From NCBI GenBank assembly GCA_003520545.1, contig DOUP01000084.1:2038-14209 (forward strand): a stretch of 12,172 nt of DNA. The letters run 5' to 3'. This document shows positions 6,923 through 12,172 of this stretch, piece after piece. Under the pieces are notes generated by a model. That model did not search any database. It was not told where the DNA came from and was given only the letters and a program-made list of their open reading frames with translations. The stretch comes from Maritimibacter sp. (GTDB lineage Bacteria > Pseudomonadota > Alphaproteobacteria > Rhodobacterales > Rhodobacteraceae). The stretch's first letter is position 1, and every line of letters starts with the position of its first letter. A program made the position numbers and the translations under genes.

Positions 6923-7240
6923 ATGGACGACCAGACCCGCATCGAACTTGAGGCTGCCGCCTTCCGCCGTTTGCAGCAGCATCTCATGGAAGACCGCAAG
7001 GACGTGCAGAACATCGACATGATGAACCTCGCCGGGTTCTGCCGGAACTGCCTGAGCCGTTGGTATCAGGAAGCCGCGAACGAACGCGGAATCGAGATGT
7101 CAAAGGAAGAAGGGCGCGAAGTCTTCTATGGGATGCCTTATGACGACTGGAAGGCGCGGAATCAAACCGAGGCCAGCCCGGAAAAACAGGCGGCCTTCGA
7201 GACGAGTTTCAAAGAGAACGTGCTTAAAGAAAAGGGTTGA
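6923..7240 (+). CDS. DUF1244 family protein
   Basis: A 105-residue, mostly helical, charged protein of the DUF1244 family. The hallmark stretch is DMMNLAGFCRNCLSRWY (32-48), followed by REVFYGMPYDDWK (65-77). Within it, Cys40 and Cys43 form a CxxC pair that could bind metal or be redox active. Function is unknown; I recall only structural-genomics structures for the family. The start has a strong AGGAG ten bases upstream and lies 18 bases behind the FGase-like gene, and in my recollection the two are often neighbours in alphaproteobacteria. No signal peptide or membrane helix is present. A short hairpin at 7263-7277 follows the stop but lacks a T run. Confidence 0.92.
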   Translation: MDDQTRIELEAAAFRRLQQHLMEDRKDVQNIDMMNLAGFCRNCLSRWYQEAANERGIEMSKEEGREVFYGMPYDDWKARNQTEASPEKQAAFETSFKENVLKEKG

Positions 7241-7363
7241 GGCGTTCGCTCCTGGCGTGGGCGCGACCGGGGGTCGCTCTGACGGCGACGATCCGGCGGC
7301 AGATCCGAACGCCTACCCGTCTTACGCGGCCCGAGAGGCGCCGGGCATCGTCCATGCCTGACA

Positions 7364-7377
7364 ACTTGTGCACAAGT
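7364..7377. promoter_or_regulatory. Perfect 14-base palindrome, candidate operator
   Basis: ACTTGTGCACAAGT is its own reverse complement and sits 74 bases before the dioxygenase start. The core GTGCAC (7368-7373) recurs at 7401-7406, 33 bases downstream, about three DNA turns. The TTG-TGCA-CAA form resembles sites of dimeric regulators such as the MarR family, but no regulator gene is adjacent. The dyad is too short and lacks a loop, so it is unlikely to be a terminator. Confidence 0.5.
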
Positions 7378-7451
7378 CCTGTGGGGAATTGCGGGCTTCT
7401 GTGCACCTGCGCGGTGGCGCATAGTCAGTTTCAGAGTCCGAGGAGCAGACA

Positions 7452-8246
7452 ATGACACGCATGCCCACCTATTTCATTTCCCATGGCGGCGGACCGTGGC
7501 CCTGGATCGAGGAGATGCGGCAGAGGTTCGCGGTGCTTGAGCAAAGCCTGGCGGCGATGCCGGGAGAATTGCCCGAAGTGCCAAAAGCCGTCCTGATGAT
7601 CTCGGGTCATTGGGAGGCGCGGAGCGTGCGGGTCATGCACAGTGCTTCGCCGCCAATGGTGTATGATTACGCCAACTTTCCACCACACACCTACGACGTG
7701 GTCTATCCCGCGCCCGGTGCTCCCGAGATCGCAGAGCGCGCCAAAGCTCTGCTGGAGCTGGCCGGGATCGAGGCTGCGCTCGACGAAACCCAGGGCTTCG
7801 ATCACGGCACCTTCGTACCTGCCTACATCATGTTTCCCGACGCCGAGGTGCCGGTATTCCAGGTGTCGATGGTGGAAGGGTACGACCCGGAAACCCATTT
7901 CGCCATCGGGCGCGCTCTGGCGCCGTTGCGGGACGAGGGCGTTTTGATTGTCGGGTCGGGGTTGAGCTACCACAACCTGCGCCAATTCGGGCCGCAGGCC
8001 GAGGTGCCGTCAAAGGCGTCCGATGCGTGGTTGAACGAGGTCCTTGGGATGGCTCCCAAGGACCGGACGAAGGCGCTTCTGGACTGGGAGACGGCCCCCT
8101 ATGCGCGGGTGTGTCACGCCCAGGAGGACCATCTGGTTCCTCTGTTTTCTGCGCTGGGCGCGGCGGAGCTTGGTAAAGCCACGCGGACCTACCATGAGGA
8201 TGGTCTTTCGGGCGGGGTCACCGCTTCGAGCTGGCGTTTCGACTGA
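7452..8246 (+). CDS. LigB/DODA-type extradiol ring-cleavage dioxygenase
   Basis: A 264-residue class III (LigB superfamily) dioxygenase of the 4,5-DOPA dioxygenase / YgiD type. Family blocks are SHGGGP (10-15, His11), SGHWE (51-55, His53), GFDHGTFVP (115-123, His118), GSGLSYHN (168-175, His174) and CHAQEDHLVPLF (221-232, His222 and His227). His11, His53 and the C-terminal histidines are candidate metal ligands (Fe2+ or Zn2+) by family analogy. Relatives cleave catechol rings such as L-DOPA; the natural substrate here is unknown and no aromatic-degradation genes surround it. AGGAG at 7441-7445 supports the ATG at 7452. It is a single-gene unit with a possible palindromic operator upstream, and it ends 12 bases from the convergent helix-hairpin-helix gene. 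Confidence 0.93.
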   Translation: MTRMPTYFISHGGGPWPWIEEMRQRFAVLEQSLAAMPGELPEVPKAVLMISGHWEARSVRVMHSASPPMVYDYANFPPHTYDVVYPAPGAPEIAERAKALLELAGIEAALDETQGFDHGTFVPAYIMFPDAEVPVFQVSMVEGYDPETHFAIGRALAPLRDEGVLIVGSGLSYHNLRQFGPQAEVPSKASDAWLNEVLGMAPKDRTKALLDWETAPYARVCHAQEDHLVPLFSALGAAELGKATRTYHEDGLSGGVTASSWRFD

Positions 8247-8258
8247 TCGTTGGCGGCG

Positions 8259-8882
8259 TCAGTAGACGTCGCCCTTTTTCACCTTGTCGGAAAATGACGT
8301 GGAGCCGCCGGCGGCGAGTGTCCTTGCCTGCTCCACCCAGCCGTCACGACTGACACGTCCTTTGAAACCTTTGAGATTGGCGTCGACCCAGGCGACTTCA
8401 TCCGTCGTCCAATTGGCGATCTGGTCGAAATGGTAGAACCCGAGATCGTTGACCAAGGTTTCCAGTTTCGGCCCGACGCCCTTGATCAGCTTTAGATCAT
8501 CGGCGGTGCCGTCGCGGGGGGCGTCGAGCGTGGCGGGTTTGGTGCCGCCTGCGCTGCTGTCTTCCGCCCTGTCGGGAGCCGTCTGGCTTGACCCGACAAC
8601 CCTGCCCACGTTTTCCTTCACGCGTTCGGCCGCGGAGAGCGGCACCGGGGAGGAGGCGTTCGACAGGTCGGCTTCCAGTTTCGCGATATGCGCTTCCTGA
8701 TCGGTGCCTGCGGCGCGGCAGGTCTCCAACTCGGCTTTCAGCCGCGCGACCTCGGCGCTGTCGCCGGGGCGTCCCGGTTTGCGGCGTCCGAAAACCAGCC
8801 AGCCTGCGACCAACCCGACGAGGGCGGCCAGAACGAGCAGCACCACCATTTCGGAAATCAGGAAATCCCAGTTCTCAAGCAT
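8259..8882 (-). CDS. Membrane-anchored helix-hairpin-helix protein with NuoE-tail-like domain
   Basis: A 207-residue protein. Residues about 12-31 form one hydrophobic helix followed by Arg/Lys (32-35), suggesting an N-terminal inner-membrane anchor with the rest in the cytoplasm. Residues about 42-74 are charged and heptad-like, a probable short coiled coil. A low-complexity linker (about 75-126) leads to the C-terminal domain (127-207). That domain contains DDLKLIKGVGPKLETLVNDL, a helix-hairpin-helix of the 'LIKGVGPK' type, and ends GDVY. From memory this domain and tail closely match the C-terminal extension of NuoE (complex I) in Rhodobacterales. A strong AAGGAG precedes the ATG. It lies 27 bases behind the OmpA-like gene, so the two are probably cotranscribed. 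Function is unknown. Confidence 0.85.
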   Translation of the reverse strand: MLENWDFLISEMVVLLVLAALVGLVAGWLVFGRRKPGRPGDSAEVARLKAELETCRAAGTDQEAHIAKLEADLSNASSPVPLSAAERVKENVGRVVGSSQTAPDRAEDSSAGGTKPATLDAPRDGTADDLKLIKGVGPKLETLVNDLGFYHFDQIANWTTDEVAWVDANLKGFKGRVSRDGWVEQARTLAAGGSTSFSDKVKKGDVY

Positions 8883-8909
8883 CTTTTGTCTCCTTGTGGC
8901 GGGCCCGGA

Positions 8910-10355
8910 TCACTCCGGCCAGTTGAAGGTGGTGCGCCGGTTCTGGGCGCGGCCTTCTTCGGTGTCGTTCGAGGCGACCGGCTCGGTTTCGCCATACCCT
9001 ATGGCCACCATCTTGCTGGCCGGGATGCCGCGTTCGATCAACGCATCACGCACGGCACGGGCGCGTGCGACCGAGAGCGTGTAATTGGCTTTATCGTCGC
9101 CGTCGCTATCGGTGTGGCCGCCGATGACCACGTTCATCCCGAAGGGCGCGGTGCAATGCAGGACAAGCCCAGCGATATCGTTGATGACGTCGAGCGATGT
9201 CGTGTCGAGTTCTGCGGAACCGGTGACGAATTGGATCGAACGATTCTCCTGCACCTTCGCGGCCTCGTCGTTGCAGGTCACTTTCGAAACCGGGAAGTCA
9301 GGCGTCTTCAGCCAGAATCCATTCACCGCCACTTCGGTGCGGCCGGTCGCGGTGTTCACCCGCGTTTCGCCATTTTCCGCCGTGAAGGCGGTGTCTACCA
9401 GTTCCACCGGCCCACCGATCGCCGTGGCGAGCAAGCTTGCGACAAGCGTTTCATCGAGACCGGGGAGGATAGACGCTGTGACATTGGTGAGTTCGCCGTT
9501 TTCCACGCGAAGCGTGAGCGTGTTGAGAAGCGGCATCACCGGCTTCAACTCGGTCAGCGCTTCTTCGAGGATTGGCATGGTGGCTGAGGTGGTTCTCACG
9601 TCACCGTCCGCGCCGCCGAGGCCGAGGGCCTGCGCAAAGCCGTCTTTGCCGATGCTTTCCGGGACTGAACCGTCGAGATGCAAGCCTCCCGCCGCCTCGT
9701 ACCTCGCTTCGAACGTGACCACGCCGGGGTCCAGAACGGTGATGTCGGCAATCGTCTCGAACCCGTCGGGCAGATCGGCAAGCGCGGTTTCGGCGCGTGC
9801 GGCCTCTTGCGGGGTCTTGGCGACACCCGAGAAAATGGCTGTCTTGCCGGAGAGCGCGAAGCTCCCCTCGTCGAGCGGGCCCAAGGCTGTGTGCCCCGTG
9901 ACAAGCGCGTCAGACCATCCATCGGGGGCGCCGGAGGCGAGAGAAAGCTGCTCGGCGCCCGTGAGGCCAGCGGTCTCCAACGTCTTGCCCGCTGCTTCTG
10001 TCGGCACCGTTCCGGTCATCCCGAAACTGCCGTCCGCGCCTTTTGCCAATCCCGTTGCATAGGGATCTGCTACCGGCAGCACCGTGACCTCGTCGGAGCG
10101 CACAACACGCCGTCCATTCACCTGGTTGAGCGAGGTCAGAAGGCCTGCGAGTTCGTCTTCGGTGTCTGCCGTGCCGCTCAGGGTGATGTCGCGGCCGGAG
10201 ACGCGGACCTCCATGGGGTGCACGGTGCTACCTGCGACGGCATCCGCGGCTGTGCGCACCTCGTTTTCCATCCGAACAGCATGGTCTATCGCGCCCCAGT
10301 AGGCCAGGGCGGCGATCCCACCGATCAAAACGATGATGCCGACAAATACCCGCAT
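8910..10355 (-). CDS. BON/OmpA family envelope protein
   Basis: A 481-residue protein. Residues 4-22 are a hydrophobic N-terminal segment, either an uncleaved anchor or a signal peptide; no lipobox cysteine is seen. Two or more BON-like alpha/beta repeats follow, about 33-95 and 262-325, with a related stretch near 165-210. The C-terminal OmpA domain (about 365-481) carries the peptidoglycan-binding signature GGHTDSDG (412-419), then N-x-x-L-S-x-x-RA (424-432), and ends in ENRRT-type QNRRTTF (471-477). Cys361 and Cys401 are placed to form a disulfide. The layout (anchor, BON repeats, OmpA domain) resembles mycobacterial ArfA. It probably binds peptidoglycan in the periplasm. It is upstream of, and probably cotranscribed with, the helix-hairpin-helix gene, and 95 bases behind the aminotransferase gene. 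Confidence 0.9.
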   Translation of the reverse strand: MRVFVGIIVLIGGIAALAYWGAIDHAVRMENEVRTAADAVAGSTVHPMEVRVSGRDITLSGTADTEDELAGLLTSLNQVNGRRVVRSDEVTVLPVADPYATGLAKGADGSFGMTGTVPTEAAGKTLETAGLTGAEQLSLASGAPDGWSDALVTGHTALGPLDEGSFALSGKTAIFSGVAKTPQEAARAETALADLPDGFETIADITVLDPGVVTFEARYEAAGGLHLDGSVPESIGKDGFAQALGLGGADGDVRTTSATMPILEEALTELKPVMPLLNTLTLRVENGELTNVTASILPGLDETLVASLLATAIGGPVELVDTAFTAENGETRVNTATGRTEVAVNGFWLKTPDFPVSKVTCNDEAAKVQENRSIQFVTGSAELDTTSLDVINDIAGLVLHCTAPFGMNVVIGGHTDSDGDDKANYTLSVARARAVRDALIERGIPASKMVAIGYGETEPVASNDTEEGRAQNRRTTFNWPE

Positions 10356-10450
10356 ACGACCCCCATACCAAACGCTGCGGACCCATCCGCATGGCGCTGA
10401 TGAGGCCGCACTCCCATCGTCAAATCAAGCGAAAACTCGGACCGCTCCCG

Positions 10451-11314
10451 TCAGATCGCGGCCTTGCGGCTTTCTTCCAGGTAGATCTCGCGCAGGCGCG
10501 GAGCGACCTTGCCCACCTCGCCGGTGCCAATGGGCGTGTCGTCGATCTCGACCACCGGCATGACGAAGGTCGATGCCGAGGTGATGAAAGCCTCATCCGC
10601 CTCTTTCGCCTCGTCGATTGTAAAGCTGCGTTCCTCGATCTCCATCTGCGCCTCACGGGCGAAGCGCAGCACGGCGGCACGGGTGATCCCGTGCAGGATG
10701 TCGGTGGACAGTTCCCGCGTGATGATCTTGTTGCCCGTTACGATATAGGCGTTGTTCGAGGTACCCTCGGTCACCTTGCCGTCCTCGACCATCCAGGCAT
10801 CGTCCTTGCCTGCTTTCTTGGCCATCATCTTGCCCATCGACGGGTAAAGAAGCTGGGTGGTCTTGATGTCGCGGCGACCCCAACGGATGTCGTCGATGGA
10901 GATGACCTTGATCCCCTGTTTCGCGACCGCGCTGTCGGCGAGACCAGGCTTGGACTGGGTGAAGAGGACGAGCGTGGGCTTCGTGACTTCGGGATCGGGA
11001 AAGACAAAGTCGCGGTCGCCGGCAGAGCCGCGCGACACCTGAAGGTAGATCATGCCTTCGTCGATGTCGTTCCTGGCGACCAGTTCCCGGTGAATGTCGA
11101 GCAGGTCATCGAACGCCTCGGGCTTGTCCATGTCCAGTTCGCTCAACGAACGCTCCAGCCGTGCCTTGTGGCCGTCGAAGTCGATCAGCTTTCCGCCCAG
11201 CACAGAGGTTACCTCATAGACGCCGTCGGCCATGAGAAAGGACCGGTCGAAGATGGAAATCTTCGCGTCCTCTTCCGGCAGATAGTCTCCGTTCACGTAT
11301 ACAATGCGGCTCAT
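10451..11314 (-). CDS. dat: D-amino-acid aminotransferase (class IV)
   Basis: A 287-residue PLP enzyme of fold type IV, probably converting D-alanine and D-glutamate with their 2-oxo acids in the cytoplasm. The PLP lysine is Lys151 in RWGRRDIKTTQLL (144-156). Glu183 in EGTSNNAYIV contacts the cofactor nitrogen, and GITRAAVL (209-216) forms the phosphate loop. The segment YLQVSRGSAGDRDFVFP (90-106) is D-aminotransferase-like. It has Arg101-Asp-Phe where the classical Bacillus enzyme has Arg-x-His, so substrate carboxylate binding may differ. Branched-chain or aminodeoxychorismate lyase activity is the main alternative within the fold. Its Shine-Dalgarno (TAGGAG) overlaps the stop codon of the upstream dgcA-like gene, nine bases away, showing a shared operon for D-amino acids. 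Confidence 0.9.
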   Translation of the reverse strand: MSRIVYVNGDYLPEEDAKISIFDRSFLMADGVYEVTSVLGGKLIDFDGHKARLERSLSELDMDKPEAFDDLLDIHRELVARNDIDEGMIYLQVSRGSAGDRDFVFPDPEVTKPTLVLFTQSKPGLADSAVAKQGIKVISIDDIRWGRRDIKTTQLLYPSMGKMMAKKAGKDDAWMVEDGKVTEGTSNNAYIVTGNKIITRELSTDILHGITRAAVLRFAREAQMEIEERSFTIDEAKEADEAFITSASTFVMPVVEIDDTPIGTGEVGKVAPRLREIYLEESRKAAI

Positions 11315-11320
11315 AGCGGT

Positions 11321-11326
11321 CTCCTA
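11321..11326 (-). promoter_or_regulatory. Ribosome binding site of dat inside the dgcA stop
   Basis: On the minus strand TAGGAG spans the dgcA-like stop codon (TAG, 11326-11324) and lies six bases before the dat ATG. The overlap suggests translational coupling of the two genes. Confidence 0.85.
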
Positions 11327-12172
11327 CCCCCAAAGGCCCGGTTCGGGCGGATGCACCCCGGCCTCGTCGAATTTCAAAGGTTCGCGGCGGTCTTCCGCCA
11401 AAAGCAACGGTCCGTCAAGGTCGGTGACCAGCGCGCCCTGGGCAACGAGGGTGGCGGGCGCCATGGCGAGCGAGGTGCCGACCATGCAGCCGACCATGAC
11501 CTCGAACCCGCGCGCACGGGCGGCGTCGCGCAGTTTGAGCGCTTCGGTCAGCCCGCCGGTCTTGTCCAGCTTGATATTCACGACGTCGTATTTGCCAGTG
11601 AGCGCGTCGAGGGTCGAGGTGTCATGTGCGCTTTCGTCGGCGCAGACGGGCACGGGGCGGTCCATCCCGATCAGGGCTTCGTCATCGCCAGCGGGCAGGG
11701 GTTGCTCTACCAGCGTCACTCCGAGGCGCTCCAGGTGCGGGGCAAGATCGGCGTAGACCTCCGCACTCCAACCTTCGTTCGCATCGACAATGATCCGCGA
11801 CTTGGGCGCACCGCGCCGCACCGCTTCGAGCCGGGCCATATCGTCCGGTGTTCCGAGCTTGATCTTGAGCAAGGGGCGATGGGCGTTCTTCGCCGCCGAA
11901 GCTTCCATCGCATCCGGCGCGCCCAACGACAGGGTATAGGCGGTGATCTCGGGGCCCGGCACATCGAGCCCGGCCAGTTCCCAGACCCGTTTGCCGGTGC
12001 GCTTTGCCTCCAGGTCCCAAAGGGCGCAGTCGACGGCATTCCGCCCTGCGCCTGCGGGCAGGAGCTCCTGCAATTCCTCCCGCGTGAACCGCTTCGGCAG
12101 AGCTTCAATCTCGTCCGTTACGCTGTCGAGCGTTTCCGAGTAGCGCGCGTACGGCACACATTCGCCCCAACC
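11324..12172 (-). CDS. dgcA: Enolase-superfamily epimerase/racemase, DgcA or L-Ala-D/L-Glu epimerase (5' truncated)
   Basis: The frame is open to the window edge. The first visible residues, GWGECVPYARY, belong inside the N-terminal capping domain, so about 35-45 residues lie outside; the in-frame GTG at 12157 is not the real start. The visible 282 residues hold the muconate-cycloisomerase-subgroup residues: KIK (103-105), Asp130 in IIVDANEGW, Glu156 in VEQPLP, Asp179 in CADES and Lys201 in NIKLDK. These are the acid/base lysines and three Mg2+ ligands expected of dipeptide epimerases. Candidate roles are L-Ala-D/L-Glu epimerase in muropeptide recycling, or DgcA, which converts N-acetyl-D-glutamate to the L form after DgcN. 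Linkage to a D-aminotransferase fits both. The symbol is tentative. Confidence 0.85.
   Translation of the reverse strand, partial: GWGECVPYARYSETLDSVTDEIEALPKRFTREELQELLPAGAGRNAVDCALWDLEAKRTGKRVWELAGLDVPGPEITAYTLSLGAPDAMEASAAKNAHRPLLKIKLGTPDDMARLEAVRRGAPKSRIIVDANEGWSAEVYADLAPHLERLGVTLVEQPLPAGDDEALIGMDRPVPVCADESAHDTSTLDALTGKYDVVNIKLDKTGGLTEALKLRDAARARGFEVMVGCMVGTSLAMAPATLVAQGALVTDLDGPLLLAEDRREPLKFDEAGVHPPEPGLWG

Noticed and set aside
7263..7277. Hairpin GCGACC-GGG-GGTCGC after the DUF1244 gene as a terminator
   Set aside because: The stem is only six pairs with a three-base loop and is followed by TCTGAC, not a T run.
7237..7455. 72-codon plus-strand frame in the gap before the dioxygenase
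   Set aside because: It starts at a TTG overlapping the DUF1244 stop, is Arg-rich, has no ribosome site and no pattern of a real protein.
8688..10400. Plus-strand open frames opposite the OmpA-like gene (8688-9587, 9085-10062, 9678-10400)
   Set aside because: They are Ser/Arg-rich antisense frames with no family resemblance, opposite a gene with BON and OmpA signatures.
10432..10463. Terminator-like stem at the end of dat (minus strand)
   Set aside because: The stem has six pairs including one G-U, a 12-base loop, and a four-base gap before only four T residues. It also overlaps the stop codon, so it is too weak to call.

Overview
The window is GC-rich and tightly packed. Its gene content points to an alphaproteobacterium of the Rhodobacterales (Roseobacter/Rhodobacter group). 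The pointers are an N-formylglutamate amidohydrolase next to a DUF1244 gene, a small two-helix membrane protein behind pyruvate kinase, and a helix-hairpin-helix domain that I recall as the C-terminal tail of NuoE in this group. I assigned the taxon by reading the proteins, without a search. No RNA genes, insertion sequences, phage genes or CRISPR arrays were seen. Most of the window looks like ordinary chromosomal backbone.

Layout. The first 140 bases hold no supported gene. A terminator at 142-175 (minus strand) closes ald, alanine dehydrogenase (198-1316, minus). Ald is divergent from an Lrp/AsnC regulator (1445-1909, plus), its likely regulator. The regulator converges on an MFS transporter (1906-3147, minus) and their stop codons overlap. 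zapE, a cell-division ATPase (3247-4329, plus), runs convergently into a small membrane protein gene (4337-4558, minus), which lies immediately behind pyk, pyruvate kinase (4562-6010, minus). Divergent from pyk is a two-gene unit: N-formylglutamate amidohydrolase (6164-6904) and a DUF1244 protein (6923-7240). A 211-base gap with a perfect 14-base palindrome then precedes a LigB/DODA-type extradiol dioxygenase (7452-8246, plus).

The last 3.9 kb is all on the minus strand. Read in transcription order it holds a truncated enolase-superfamily epimerase/racemase (dgcA-like, running off the right edge), a D-amino-acid aminotransferase, a BON/OmpA envelope protein and a membrane-anchored helix-hairpin-helix protein.

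How the genes fit together. Ald, Pyk and the D-amino-acid aminotransferase all meet at pyruvate/alanine. The racemase-aminotransferase pair suggests use of D-glutamate and D-alanine from peptidoglycan, either by muropeptide recycling or by the DgcN-DgcA route. The OmpA-like protein and its helix-hairpin-helix partner form an envelope pair of unknown function. I do not see a clearly new defence or mobile system. The items most worth a second look are the NuoE-tail-like domain on a membrane anchor, the D-amino-acid operon at the right edge, and the palindromic candidate operator upstream of the dioxygenase. No stretch longer than about 211 bases lacks a gene.
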